From assembly GCA_032690845.1 (NCBI GenBank), contig CM064430.1, positions 50,503,882-50,567,881 of the forward strand: a DNA stretch of 64,000 bases, given 5' to 3'. A program made the position numbers and the translations under genes. The DNA is from Eleusine coracana subsp. coracana (lineage: Eukaryota > Streptophyta > Magnoliopsida > Poales > Poaceae). Shown piece by piece: positions 34,771-48,476 of the stretch. Under the pieces are notes generated by a model that was given only the letters and a program-made list of their open reading frames with translations, searched no databases and was not told the DNA's origin. How positions within the stretch are numbered: the stretch's first letter is position 1; the number at the start of each line of letters is the position of its first letter.

Positions 34771-35150
34771 ATGGCGACAAGAGAACCAAAGGTATGTCAC
34801 CGTCGCATGCACGCAGGCCTCCTCACCGACCTCAACCGGGTCCTTGTCGACGTCGAGGCGTTCGACACCTCCGACACCCCCCGCGGAGAAGCTCGCCACG
34901 AATCTCCGCCGCATCATCACCAACCTCGCCTCTGCCGAGGGGCCCCGCCACGACAGGCGGCACCAAAGCTCCTCCTCCTCGCGGGCCTTTGGGATGGCAT
35001 CCCCAACACCACTGTGAAGGCGGCCGCCTTATTCCACCACGCTGGCATGGTCTGGCTTGACCTCGGCCATGCTGACCTCGCCTCCGCCTGCTTCGAGAAG
35101 GGCACGCCGCTGGTCTCCACCAGCTTCGAGAAGGGCACAAGAACCATTTA
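34771..35150 (+). pseudogene. ZIP4/SPO22-like 5' gene fragment (copy C)
   Basis: Cleaner version of 11816-12190. From the ATG at 34771 it reads MATREPKVCHRRMHAGLLTD and on to VEAFDTSDT. The homologous PAEKLATNLRRIITNL lies in the next frame, and APKLLLLAG through WLDLGHADLASACFEKGTP returns to the first frame. Rice ZIP4 (from memory) has closely similar segments in the same order. Truncated after about 120 codons, with the downstream TPR region absent. Confidence 0.72.
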
Positions 35151-35558
35151 TGGTTCTCCGTTGAAGACACTCTTTTTTGAGTCTTCAAACTTCGACCCTC
35201 CCGCGATCTATTCAACATTTTGGGTCCCTAATTTGGGTCTCGTCCGTTGGAGACAGCCTGAGTCATAACTATAATGAACTGTAACCTCTATAGGTTGCCT
35301 AGGGGTGGCAGGAAAAAAATGGTTGAGTAATAGGAATCCACTACCGTCGCTTTTCCGACATGGACTTTGAAAAAGATTTGAGTCACTTGCGCCCATTACT
35401 ATAGAATCTGTTATTTTGAATTTCAAAACAGCGAATCAGTCCCGCATCACATCCCAAATTTTCAATGAATACCAACTTTGTCTTCATGTTGGGTTTTCCA
35501 TCAAAACTCTCAACTCTCCGCCGACAGCCTAGCTACAGATTTTTGGGGTCATTTTTTT

Positions 35559-38500
35559 CAACAACAACAATAATAATAAAGCCTTTTTATCCCAAGCAAG
35601 TTGGGGTAGGCTAGAGATAAAACCCATGGGAATCAAAAAAGAAGAGACAAATGAACAAAAACCAAAAGAAAGAGAAGAAAAAAGGAGAAAAAAAAGAAAA
35701 AAAAAAGAAAAAAGAGATAAAAACAAAAGGAACAAAAGCCAAAGGAAAGAAGAAACGAGTAAGCAAGAAGGAAGGAAAAAAATATCACGGTTCTGGCACA
35801 TCTATTGCTAGTCTCCAAGCGCCCCTACCCATAGCTAGCTCCTTAGGGATATCCCACGCCTTCAGATCTCTCTTAACCGACTCGTCCCAAGTCAAGTTAG
35901 GTCAGCCTCTACCTCTCTTAACATTAGCATCTCTCTTTAGAACTCCACTACGCACCGGCGCCTCTGGAGGCCTCCGTTGGACATGTCCGAACCATCTCAA
36001 CCGATGTTGAACCAATTTCTCCTTGATAGGTGCCACTCCTATCCTGTCCCGGATATCTTTATTCCGTATTCGGTCTCTTCTTGTATGCCCGCAAAACCAA
36101 CGCAACATACGCATCTCTACTACACTCAATTGTTGAACATGTCATCTTTTCGTAGGCCAGCACTCAGCACCATATAACATCGCCGAATGAATTGCCGTCC
36201 TATAGAATTTACCTTTTAGCTTTTGTGGCACCCTATTGTCGTATAAGACGCCGGATGCTTAGACGCCATTTCAACCAGCTGGCTGAAATTCTATGTCTAA
36301 CATGTTCATCGATGTCATTGTCCTTTTATAATATCGATCCTAAATAACAAAATGTATCCTTCTTGGTCACCAATTGTCCATTAAGGCTAACGTCTCCAAC
36401 CTCATGTCTAGTCGCGCTAAACTCACACATCATATACTCGGTCTTGGCCCTACTAAGTCTGAATCCCTTGCACTCTAATATGTGCCTCCACAGCTCCAAC
36501 TTACTATTAACCCCATCCCTACTCTCATGTGACCTCGTCTATCACCAGAGAAAATAAATAAGGGCTCAATGCTGATCCTTGGTGTAGTCCTATTTTAATC
36601 AGAAAGTCATTGGTGTCACCATCACATGTTCGAACATACGTCCTCGCGTCCCTGTACATGTTCTTGATGAGGGTAATGTACTTAGTTGGGACTTTGTGCT
36701 TCTTCAAGGCCCACCACATGATATTTCTTGGCACTTTGTCATACGCCTTCTCGAGGTCAATAAAGACCATGTGTAAGTCCTTCTTTTGCTCCCGATATCT
36801 CTCCATCAATTGTCGTATTAAGAAAATCGCCTCCATGGTCGATCTTCCAGGCATGAACCCAAATTGGTTTTGCATCACACTTGTCACTCTTCTTAGGCGA
36901 TGCTTGATAACTCTCTCCCAGAGCTTCATCATATGGCTCATCAACTTAATCCCACGATAGTTAGTACAACTTTGAACATCTCCCTTGTTCTTGAAGATCG
37001 GTACTACTATACTCCTCCCCCATTCTTCTGGCATCTTGTTTGACCGAAAGATAAAGTTAAAAAGCTTAGTTAACCATACTATGGCTCTAGCACCCAAGCA
37101 TCTCCATACTTCGATGGGGATACCATCAGGGCCCATCGCTTTACCACTCTTCATCCTCTTCAAAGCTTGCTCTATCTCTGCCTCCTGAATTCTCCTCACA
37201 AAGCGTCTGTTATTATCATCAAATGAGTCATCCAACTCAAGTATAGGATCCTCCTTCTCACCATTAAACAACTTATCAAAGTACTCTCACCATCTGTCCT
37301 TGTCCTTATCTATCACCAGGAGTCGGTCTACCCCGTCCTTGATACATTTGATTTGGTTGATGTCCCTCGTCTTCCGCTCATGGATCCTAGCCATCCGATA
37401 GATGTCCTTCTCCCCTTCCTTCGTGCTTAGTTGTTGATAAAGGTTATCATATGCCTGACCCTTTGCTACACTCACTGCTCGCTTTGCAGCCATCTTGGCT
37501 ATTTTATAGCCTTCTATGTTGGCTGCACTCTTGTTAAGATGTAGGCACTTGAAACACTCCTTCTTCTCCTGGATAGCCCTTTGCACCTCATCATTCCACC
37601 ACCAGGTGTCTTTTGCTTCTTGTTGGTATCCCCTACTCACGCCAAACACTTCTGAAGCTACCTTCTGCACACATGTTGCCATCTTGAGCCACATGTCATC
37701 TGGTCCTTCTCCTTCCTCCTAGGGTCCCTCTCCTAGCATCCTCTCCTTAAAAGTTTGCGCCAGCTCTCCTCTAAACTTCCACCACTTCATTCTCACGGTC
37801 TTGGTACGTTTGTCCCTGTATACATGTACCCGAAAGTGAAAATCCGCCACCACAAGCTTATGTTGAGTGATGACACACTCCCCAGGTATCACCCTAGAGT
37901 CCAAGCTAGCATGTCTATCCTCCCTTCTTGCAAGGATAAAGTCGATTTGGCTTGAGTGTTGTGCACTTCTAAAGGTCACTAGATGGGATTCCCTCTTCCT
38001 AAAGAGGGTATTCGCTACCAACAAGTCATAAGCTAACGCCCAATTAAGTATATCCTCCCCCTCCTGATTCCTACTACCATACCCGAACCCCCTATGGATC
38101 CGCTCGAACCCTACATTAGACATCCCCACATGGCCGTTAAGGTCTCCTCCTATAAAAAGCTTCTAACTGATAGGTATGGCACTAACCATGCTATCTAGAT
38201 CTTTTCAAAACTGACTTTTGGTGCTCTCACTAAGACCTACCTAAGGGGCATAGGCACTAATCATATTTAGAGCCGAATCTCCAACTATCAGCCGAACTAG
38301 GATAATCCGGTCATTGTGCCTCCTAACCTCTACGACTCCATCCTTAAGGCTCCTATCGATCAAGATGCCTACACTGTTTCTACCCGATGTTGTACCCGTG
38401 TACCAAAGCTTAAAGCCAGTATCCTCCACCTCCTTCGCCTTCTGGCCCTTCTGTTTAGTCTCTTGGACACATAGGATATTTACACGCCTCCTAGTTGCCA

Positions 38501-38968
38501 CATCGACTAGCTCTCATAACTTGCCTGTTAGGGACCCTATGTTCCAACTCCCTAGACGAATCCTAGTTGGCTCGGCTAACTTCCTTATATTTTGCACCCG
38601 TCGAGGAAAGTGCGAAGACCCTTGCTTATTTTTCACCACATCCGGGTGTAGATGTAGCGCGTCACTAAGGTTGCGACGATCCGACCCTTGCTCACTATTC
38701 ATCGTACCCAGGTCACAATACGACGCGCCACCAAGGGGATGATGACCCGACCCTTGCTCATTTGACACTACATCCAGGTTCTGATGTAGCGCGTCGCTAA
38801 GAGGGTTACGCCCTAATGAAATTCTTATGGGTTTCATATCCATTTGAGTGGCTGGGTTTTTGACGTTGGTTCACCAAACCTAACACAACCCTCCTCCTTT
38901 ACCCAGGCTTGGGACTGGCTATATTGAGACTCAACATAGGCGGAGTACATGTTCAGATATGGAAGGTT
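35559..38968 (-). mobile_element. RTE-clade LINE, catalytically dead (copy C)
   Basis: Equivalent of 12607-16007 with the same loss of the FADD segment (frame ends at 36525) and the same target-site copies (35545-35558, 38969-38982). It keeps 10 bp (cctctggagg near 35960) missing from copy B. The shared lesion shows the element was already dead before the triplication. Confidence 0.85.
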
Positions 38969-41089
38969 GGGGTTGTTTTTTTCTAAATATTAAATTTGAA
39001 TACATATAGGACCATCAATGGGTGCGAATACATGTTCATATATCTGATTTTGTGAACCTACTTGTCCGTTACCACAACTTATAAAGTATTTTTATTTTTT
39101 GAAAATATTTTCATGTTCATTTCGAATTGTTTGTTTCATACTATTCCGTAGCATATATATGGCACTCTGAATTCTGGATATTATTTTTAGAGTCCAAGTG
39201 GACTGGCAACAAAAAAAGGTCATATGTTTTTTTTTTATATTTTATATCATGAGATATTATTTCAAACTCCGGTGTGAGCTAAGGAGCGTGTCTCATTCTA
39301 GTAGACCTCTTTCTACGAGATCTCCAAGAACCTTCCATACTGATAACGTATATAAAAAAAGAAAAGATGATATAAACATGGTTAAAATTATTGATGAAAT
39401 CAGAAACTTAATAGCCAGAGGAACCAATGAATCTGATTGGACTATAAAAGAGATTTCTGTTGCACAATCTTACACAAGGTAACCCATGTGCGACGAGGCA
39501 TTGAAAATGAAATCGGTGATACCTTTCCAGGGTCTAGGTAGGAAGCAAAATCAGAAGGTATTGGAAACTTTCTTCTGGCAACACCTTTTTTTTTTCTACG
39601 CCAGTAAAAAGGTAGCTACAAGCTAGTGTGCTTATTGGACACAGAATTCTTAAAGACTATCATGTTAACTATGTATGCAACTTTACAGGGGTGTCGCCTT
39701 TCTGGTGGGGGTGCACGTGCCAATGTGCACATGAAGTATTTACCGACCCACAAAAGGTTACAAACATCGCATCCTATGAGTATCTATAGGGTGGAGACCA
39801 GATTTTACCAAAGAGAACCAATTCCATGAAAAGCATTTCTCACATGTTCTTTATCCTGCTGTTATAGCTGCTATCATCAAGAGATTTTCCAAATTGAGGG
39901 TGAAACATTTCAGATGCAGGATGGAAAACATATAAACTGTGGTACCTTATGTGGTGCATGTTTATATCTAAGAAAGGTGTGATACATATAAAATAGTACA
40001 AGCATGCAAAACTACCTGGGAAAAGATTTGACATTAACTTGATGTGGTTCAACGTAAAGTTCGGTCCAAACATTTGTAGAATGGAGAGCATCCATGCACC
40101 AAATGTATAGCCAAATTTGAAAACAGATAAAATAGTGCCAAATATAAATGTTCTGACGAATATTAAAAAAATGCAATGTGAAAATCTTAACAGAGTACAA
40201 TAAATTGAGCAGTTGAATAAACTTTGTAAAGCACTACAATGAGCCAGTGATTTGCAAGCTATTCATAATCCTCCATCTTGCATCAAATTTTAGTTTTAGT
40301 TTGACTACTAAAAATCATTACAAAATAATATCAACTTGGGCATCTCACTTTTCAAACAATGATGGACCCATTGCCTGTATTTGTTTTTGCATCCCATGTA
40401 TTTATCATGCATGCTATGCCATGATTTTTTTTTTCGAATTATGCCATGAATGCTCAGGACTTCTTTTCTCTCTGTAACTTAATTCATCCCTTTTATATAA
40501 TGTCTCACTTCCATGGTTTACATGAAGCAAAATGGATGTACTTCGACTATTTCCATCGGGTGCTTATTAACTGTAGGCACTGTAGAACATACAAGAAATA
40601 TCATATCATTTAAGACATAATAGTAATATGTCAATCATCTCTTCACTGGTGGATGCATATACGTCATACCCTACCAACTCAAAAGCATATATAGACAAAA
40701 AGCGTCTTACTTGATATTTTGAAAAAAAAAAGCATCTCCGCTGCTTATAAATAAGCACTGGCATTTCAATTTGTGTGAATAGTAAGTGTAATGCAGTCAT
40801 ACAATCATATCTAACTGAGCAAATTAAGACATGGAGTTTTGGAGGAGCGCAATATATTGCATGCATTAACAGCTCAAGCTCAGGAGTAATGTATATTGAC
40901 TTGAAATAAAGCATCTGATCATGCATTTAACTTATTAATGTTAAAAGTTTGACCTTACAACATTAAATAAATGGAAAAATATTTCCAAAAGAACACAAAG
41001 GCTGCTATATTTCATAGTTTTCATAACACAACTGTTCACCACAGATATTTCGATGAACCATATGTCTCCACGAGATGCAGCCTCACTAG
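38969..41089. other. Intergenic sequence downstream of F-box gene (copy C)
   Basis: Equivalent of 16008-18127, including the interrupted open stretch at about 39260-39600. Confidence 0.4.
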
Positions 41090-43500
41090 CTAGATAATGC
41101 GCAAGCACTCGATGGTGCAACCTGATGGGACTAGTTTATCGAGGATGTATGGAAACATTTGAGGTGGTTCAACACATGCAGGGAATACTATAGACACCTT
41201 GCGAAGTGCTTTGGCATTTCTCACAATAGAGTATAATACACTCGTCTCATCTTTTGTGCCTCTAAAATTCTTTAGAATAAGCCGTTTGAGGTATGGCAGT
41301 TTGATCTTGTTGCCTCTCCAGTTTTCTATTTTTCGGCAACCACAATCAGATGCACATGGTGGAATGATATTCTCAGCCTGAAATAGGAAAATAAAAATTA
41401 TCTAGCAAATGAACTTATTTTCGCTAGGAATATAGTAAACAAAGATGTGTAAACATATTGAGAGCCATACCTCCCCATCATGTATTATTTGAAGTGACAC
41501 CTTTCCCACCCAGTAACGTTTGTTGAGAAGGTTCAAAATTGTTGGGGCAGACATATGCTCATTTTTCCGCACATTCAAATGCAACTCCTCAAAGAAAGGA
41601 ATATTCGTATTCTCTATCAGATTCTTTTGATCAGTGCTACCCTGCAATGAAGTGCCAAATTAAATTAAAGACCAAAATAAATATATGCTATTTCATTGAA
41701 ACAAAATAATCTAGATTAAATGTGTACTTTGTCCAACCATCAGTGATGATATAGTGGACAAAATTATATAATTAAAATATTCTGACCAAGTTTAAAAGTA
41801 TTTAGCAATTTAAGATAGATATAATATAATACATTTCTCCAAGGAAGATTTAAAGTGGAAGCAGGACCATTATTTACAGATACAAGCCATGAAAACAAGT
41901 TGGAATAAAAATGAAAACAGTTTTCAGCATCACAGAGAAGATTCCAATACAATGAACTGACAACTATAGATCTTTTTCTGCTATCCTTTAAATTTCAATT
42001 GATCATTCTAACAACAAAATTATAGCCTCTAAGTTAATTCATAAAGCGCAAGCCCCAATCCTATAGTACCAGGTTGATCAGGTTAAACATTATACAAGAC
42101 TACAGAATCGCACATTTCATGTTTTGATTAACAAGAAGCTCATAACTCACGGTTGCTTTGTTTTGTCAGTAGTGCATTGTGAAATTTGCCTCTGTATGCA
42201 GATCCCATGTATGTAAATGTGAATACACAAATTCACACACTGGGTACGGAGAAATGACCAAACAACACTCTATAAATTAACTAGGCATTATCACATGTCC
42301 CGTGTTTATCTGAGAAGAAGACGATGTGCACTAGTGTCGTAGATGATATATACTTACAGGTGCAATAGGTATCTCAAGACGTAGAATGTCAGTACGGTCG
42401 AAAGCCTGCAGGATCCTTGTGAAATGGGATTGGCCTCCACCACAATACTGCAGATAGCCACGCGAGAGCTCGACGATGGTGAGGTTCCAGATTTGGCTTG
42501 GTAAAGACCAACGCTGGATCTCATCCGGGCAGCAGTCTTCCCAGTGGAGCTTCTCCAACTTAGGCAATGTGAGCCAGATCCATGTGCGTTCTATGGCCAT
42601 CATTACGAAGCACTTGGTCACTTCCATCTCACGGAGGTTTTTCGCCGTCACTAGTAGCCGTTCCAGGTCCATGACCTTGTAGAGGCGCAACCTCAGGAGT
42701 GACTCTGAGAGGAGGAACAACATCTTGATGCCCTCGACCCTGTGCAGCTCGAGGTCCTGGTGGCAAGGACACTGGCGGATGATGGCGTTGTTGATGCCGT
42801 CGCCGCCGTCTGTGAACTGGACGCCGAAGATGTAGAGCTTGGTGAGCTTCTCAAATACTCCCGTCCTCGGCATCCTAAGTTCCACCCCGCGAAAGCTGAG
42901 CGCGAACTCCGTTACCATCGGGAAGCATGGCATGTGGAGTGTTGGCGGTGGGATGCACTCATCATCCTCGTCCTCCGTTTCATCCAACTCCAGGTTCACG
43001 GCATGTCGGGATACGAAGAAGCCAAACCTGGTGGACGTAATTCCGTTACGAATACTATGGAATGCGAGGCACGCGTCCCTTTGCATAAATAAATAAATAA
43101 TGAAGAAGCCTAATAACCTGGTGGTGGTGGTGGTGGCACGCTGCGCCACGAGGAAGGCCGACGCTGCTATGCGAACAGCTTCGTCGAGGGTGTACTGGAA
43201 GCAGCCGCGGACTGAAATTAAGACGTCAGGCATGTCGACGTCGGTGGCGTAGCCGCGGATGACGCCGGCGACGAGGTTCGCGAAGGATGCGACAGGGGAT
43301 GCCTCGTCGTCGGCAAACTCGAGCATCGGAAGGCGCGTCCAGACGTGGACCCAACGGCGAGATAGCACGCTGGTGCGGACGACCTCGACGAGGGGCACAA
43401 GAACCAGGATTCGGAGGAGCAAATCGTCGGGGAGGTTGCTGATCCGGTCACGGCGGCTCTCATCATCAACAGCAGGGGAGCAGGGTCCATTGCAAACCAT
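41090..43500 (-). CDS. F-box protein with C-terminal FBD-like region, three exons (copy C)
   Basis: Exon 1 43500-42358, exon 2 41641-41471, exon 3 41377-41090 with the same splice sites. The exon 1 protein is identical to that of copy B and I found no difference in exons 2-3, so the two genes would encode the same 533-residue product. Both therefore appear functional, or one has been kept identical by conversion or very recent origin. Confidence 0.85.
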
Positions 43501-43670
43501 GGCGGCGCGACGAGGTTTTGGGATTCTAGGGTTTCGTGGCGGCGGCGTGGTGCTGGCTGGAGTGGAGGAGAGGGGCGAGGGGCGAGGGTGAGGCTATTGT
43601 AGCAGAGTAGTCGGAGCGGAGATGGTATGGCTTGAAGGCAGACAGGTCACGTTGAGCGGGAGAGGGTTTT

Positions 43671-43995
43671 GGTAGGAAACGCGCGCGCGCTCATCCACGC
43701 GGTGTAGCCGTTATGGCTTCATCTGGCATGTCCATCGTGATATTGAGGACTGGGATTCATCGGTGCTTCCCTCCCTCTCTGAGACCAAACTGGAAAAAAA
43801 AGTTGCGAACTTGCGATGATGAGCTGGAAATGATCTGCAATAAATAAGTAATTGAACCCGGCGGAAATGAGGATTTGGTAGGAAACGCGCTCGTCCAGCG
43901 TCACGAGCCGTTGTACCAACATCTGGCATGTCCGTCGTGATACTATGCACGGCTGGGATTCATCTGTGCGTCCCTCCCGCTATATTAGCACGTCG

Positions 43996-44032
<37 letters not shown>

Positions 44033-44098
44033 GACGAAAATTGGAATGAAAAAGATGTAACGTATGGCCTGGAATGATCTGCAATAAATGAGTTATTA
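43671..44098 (-). promoter_or_regulatory. Duplicated upstream region of F-box gene (copy C)
   Basis: Equivalent of 20709-21136 with the compound microsatellite at 43996-44033. Confidence 0.55.
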
Positions 44099-44165
44099 AA
44101 TCTACAGATACTATTACCATATATATTCGCAGGAAAAGTTGTTTTTGACCTTTATATATATTGGT

Positions 44166-44446
44166 GTAGGAGTACATATGTATATACTTTAAATATCTTT
44201 GTTAGTAAGAAGTTTAATTTAAAATTAATGTGCAAATAAAATTGGTATAATAATAATATATGTAAGGACTGTAATTATTTAAATAATATTAGCTTGGGTA
44301 GGTACTGGAGTAGGAGTACGTATATATACTTTAGATATCTTTCTTAGTAACAAGTTTATTAAAATTAATGTGCAAATAAAACTGGTACAATAATAGCATA
44401 TGTAAGAACTGTATTTATTTAAATAATATTAGCTTGGGTAGGTATC
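44166..44446. repeat. Two AT-rich 144-bp direct repeats (copy C)
   Basis: Equivalent of 57-339; one TA unit shorter at 'gtacgtatatatac'. Confidence 0.75.
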
Positions 44447-44460
44447 ACAAATTTAATGTA

Positions 44461-44674
44461 CTCTCTCTGGTTTTTTATTGACATGTGATTTGACTTATGT
44501 CCTTCAATTGTTGTTTTTAAAAATAAATATCATATATATGGATTGTTTTATCATCAAATAAAATTAAAGCATAACTTATAATCTTACATATTTGAAATAA
44601 TATTGTTGAATAAGACTAATGGTCAAAATAAACTAAAAAAATCAATGGTGATAATAATTTAAAAATGGATGGAG
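44461..44674. mobile_element. Stowaway-like MITE (copy C)
   Basis: Equivalent of 354-567. Confidence 0.6.
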
Positions 44675-45755
44675 TATCTTCGTGAGACCTAGCCGTTTGC
44701 CATACGACTGCTATGCCACAGTGCCTGACCACTGCGTGATCGCAACCTTGCATCCTTCTTCCTCGCACCACACCAAACTCCTAACTGGAATGCTCTTCAC
44801 CCTTTCCATTTTCTTGAAAGTCCCTCATTTGGAGCTTGTTGGGCCCTCAATATGGTGGCGACAACAATGGAGGGGTGGAGGGGCCATAGCCTGGAGTGCA
44901 ACAAAATAACTAAGTTGCAGGGTATGAGGACTGTCCATACCCTGACAACTAAAAATAAAAGCACCGCCACCATGGCCATCATAGTCATTGCCGCCGCGTC
45001 ATCGCCGAGGAGGCCTCCACTGCAGAGGAGGCCGTTCGCATGCATATGGGCTTTCCTGTCACCAATGCTGCCTCGACACAACGGTTGGCGCTGCCGTGGG
45101 TGCAGAATGGGCGGATCCTCCCATTGCTACAGCCACGTGCAACGGATTTGCGTGCCGTGTAGACTACACAGTGGCCACATGAGTCATTGTCCATGCTCAG
45201 CTCAGCACCGATACAATGAGTGAAGGCGCATGCAAGTTAGTGTTGTCAGGGAGCCATGGTGGAGACAAGAAGGCAACAATGCAGGTGAGGAATTAGAGTG
45301 GAGAGACCGTCAGAGGAAGCAAATCCCTAAGTGCCAGATCTAGGAGGGAGAGAGGTGGAGTGGGTGCGGAAACCCTAATGGGATAGAGGATAGGGGACAT
45401 CCTCCATCTCTATATGGACCACCCACCCTTGCCATAGCCAGCTAATCACGTGGCCCACTACTGGTTCTCGCATGCAGTAGCAGGATACATGACTTACTGC
45501 CACCGCTATGGCATTTGCAATAGCAGACGCCTTCTTTTCAGCATTTGCAGTAGCAATCCCAAGAATGCTTGTTTCTTCAAATTTTTTTTGGCTAAACGCA
45601 ACTACTAATCACTTTATACAGTAGTAATAGAACAGAGTATGCCAATAGAAACTCTTAGCTATTCCTCAAATTTAAATATTGTTTGTTCAACAACCAGTAA
45701 TAAGTTCAACATTAATACTAAATGCACAAGCCCTTGTCGTACATGCCCCTCCCTC

Positions 45756-45757
<2 letters not shown>
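44675..45757. other. GC-richer noncoding stretch (copy C)
   Basis: Equivalent of 568-1650. No gene supported. Confidence 0.5.

Positions 45758-45758
<1 letters not shown>

Positions 45759-45791
<33 letters not shown>
45759..45791. repeat. (CA)n microsatellite (copy C)
   Basis: 33 bp, the shortest allele of this tract. Confidence 0.95.
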
Positions 45792-45792
<1 letters not shown>

Positions 45793-45996
45793 CTATGCAT
45801 GACTTATGAGCTATTTGTTAGAAATATGATTTTGGCCAACCGGAATGCAATGAGATTTGCAGGCATGGGAGCACATTTGATTATTTTAGAGCTATGTAAA
45901 GTTAATATTCATCTTATATAGCATATGATATCTGAAACCATGTTTTCTTTGATCAGTGCAATGTGCAGTCAATGACACATAAGTATAAGTGCAATA

Positions 45997-46359
45997 GGAA
46001 ATTAAAGATTTATAGTTTGACACTTGCAAAGAATACAATACACACCATGCGTAATACTTTGACATTTCCCATAAAAGAGTATTACATGCTCGCCTCATTT
46101 TTTCTACCTCTGTATGATCTTGTTGTCTCACTTGTTTTGTATCCTCAGCCTGAAATAAAAGAAGGAAAACTATATAGTAACTAAACAAAATTTGCTAGGC
46201 ACAAAGTACACAATGATGCATAAAGATATTGAGAGTCATACCGCTCCATCATATGTATTATTTGAATTCACAACTTTTCCACCCAATAAGGTCTGTTCAG
46301 AAGGTTCTAAATTGTTGAGCCAAACATATGCTCATTTCTGTGCACATTCAAATCCATCT
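45997..46359 (-). pseudogene. F-box exon 2/3 relic (copy C)
   Basis: Equivalent of 1900-2262. Confidence 0.7.
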
Positions 46360-46542
46360 TCTAAGGGAGAGGAGGAGGCAGCAATGGAGGTGAGGAAGGA
46401 GAGAGGAGAGGCAGTCTGAGGGAGAAAATCTATTGGGTCAAGATCCAGGAGTGCAAGAGGAGTGCGGCAAAAACCCGAAGCAGCAGATGGAGGAGAGGCA
46501 GCGCCCTTCGTCTATATATAGACCACCCCACCCTTATACTAT
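46360..46542 (-). promoter_or_regulatory. Promoter-like cassette (copy C)
   Basis: Equivalent of 2263-2445. Confidence 0.4.
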
Positions 46543-46641
46543 ACAGACAAATGAAAATAATTTAGTAACTGAACAGATTTTGCTAGTTATATAGTTATTA
46601 AAGATGTGTAAAGATATTAAGATCCATACATCTATATCATC

Positions 46642-46825
46642 TATTATTTGAAGTGACGACTCTCCCTGTCAGTAAATTCTGGTAATAAGGCTTACAACTG
46701 TCGTGCAAAATCTATGCTCATTCTTTTTCACAGTCAAATCCAACTCATGAAAGAAAGATATATTTGCCTTGTCTACCAAGTTCTTTTGCTCAGCACTCTC
46801 CTACAAAGCACTATCAAGTTAAATT
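46642..46825 (-). pseudogene. F-box exon 2 relic (copy C)
   Basis: Equivalent of 2545-2728. Confidence 0.7.
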
Positions 46826-47471
46826 AAATACCATGATAAATATACACTTTAATTCATTGAATGAGAGCACTTATTAACTCTTTTAAAGCTGGGTACTATG
46901 TTTCCCATTATCTAAAAAACTAACTCTTTTAAAACCATATAAACTAAATTTGCATCGGAGCATACAATATGTCAAACCATGGTTGCTTTTGTCAGTGCAA
47001 TCTGAAAGTTTCTTCTGCGGAGAGCCTATGTACATTAATATCATACGTTGAGAAGTATATCAGTGCTACCTTTTTGATATAAATTTGGGGTCATAATTAT
47101 TTGCTCAGAGATGTGCAGTAACTATGAAACTAAATTTGCTCTCCAAATCATGTATGCATGTTAATTACGTAAGTACATGAACTGGGAAATAACCACACAC
47201 AACACTTCAAACTAGGCATGACATCACATGTATGAGCTAATAACTATGACACAAAGTTTATAATTATTAAGAAACATAGTAGTGATACTTTATAGTTACC
47301 AATGGGAGGTTGTCGTATTAAGTGCTTGTCTAATAGTCGTCAATGTATCAACATGACTTTACACATGTTTTAAATCACAAAAAGTTACTCCAATGTATTC
47401 CTAATACAGGTTTCAAACTATGGACCTCTATTATTATAAAAATATATAGTCTAAAGAATTTTCAAAGAGCA

Positions 47472-47790
47472 AATCTTTACCGAGTGTAATGGCTTTAACA
47501 CTCGGCAACGGTTGAGTGTTTGCCGAGTGTCTTTGATTGGAACTCGGCAAACATTTAATGATTGAGTTAACGCCACCTGCTGCCAGCCGTCTGCCCATGT
47601 CGGCATTGCATTTTTTTGCTGAGGGTCAATCCGGCACTCAGCAAAGGCTTTGTTGAATGCTCGACAAATACACTTGACAAAGTACATTTGCTGACTATAT
47701 CTTTGCCGTGTCAGTGATGCCGAGGGTGGCTCTTGGTGAAAGCTTTGCCAAGTGCCCCTAGAACTTGGCAAAATGGTTGATTCCGTAGTG
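47472..47790. mobile_element. Non-autonomous CACTA-type element (copy C)
   Basis: Equivalent of 3375-3693. Confidence 0.65.
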
Positions 47791-48074
47791 CTAGTTATGT
47801 GGCCCACTACTGGTTATTGCAGTACCAGGCTATATGACTTACCATCACTGCTATGGCATTTGCAACAGTGGCCGCCTTCTTTTCATCATTTGTTGTAGCA
47901 ATCCCAAGGATGATCATTTTTCGCTAAACACAACTACTAATCACTTTGTAGTTGTGATAGAGCTGAGTAGTCCAATATAAACTCTTAGCTATTTCTCAAA
48001 TTGAAGTATTGTTTGCTCTAACGACCAGTGAGTTCAACATTAATACTAAAAGCACAAGCCCTTATGTCCCCCCA

Positions 48075-48075
<1 letters not shown>

Positions 48076-48119
<44 letters not shown>
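48076..48119. repeat. (CA)n microsatellite (copy C)
   Basis: About 44 bp, the longest allele of this tract. Confidence 0.95.
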
Positions 48120-48120
<1 letters not shown>

Positions 48121-48345
48121 CTATGCATGACTTATGAGCTATTTGTTAGAAATATCATTTTGGCCAACCGCAATCCAATGAGATTTGCATGCATGCAGAC
48201 ATAATAGATTATTTTAAAGCTATATAAAATTAATTTGCCTCACAGCAAATGATATCTAACCATGGTTTCTTTGATCAGTGCAATGTGCAGTCAATGACAC
48301 TTAAGTATAAGTGCAATAGGAAATTAAAGATTTATAGTTTGACAG

Positions 48346-48476
48346 TTGCAGAGAGTACAATACATACCATGCGTGATACTTTGACATTTCCCCAGTATAA
48401 TACGCTCGCCTCATTTTTTTCTGCCTCTGTATGATCTTGTTGACTCTGTTGTTTTGTATTCTTTGTCTGAAATAAA
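48346..48476 (-). pseudogene. F-box exon 3 relic (copy C)
   Basis: Equivalent of 4245-4375. Confidence 0.5.

Noticed and set aside
34771..35268. Functional short ZIP4 isoform
   Set aside because: A frameshift and a missing block interrupt the homology and all downstream TPR sequence is absent.
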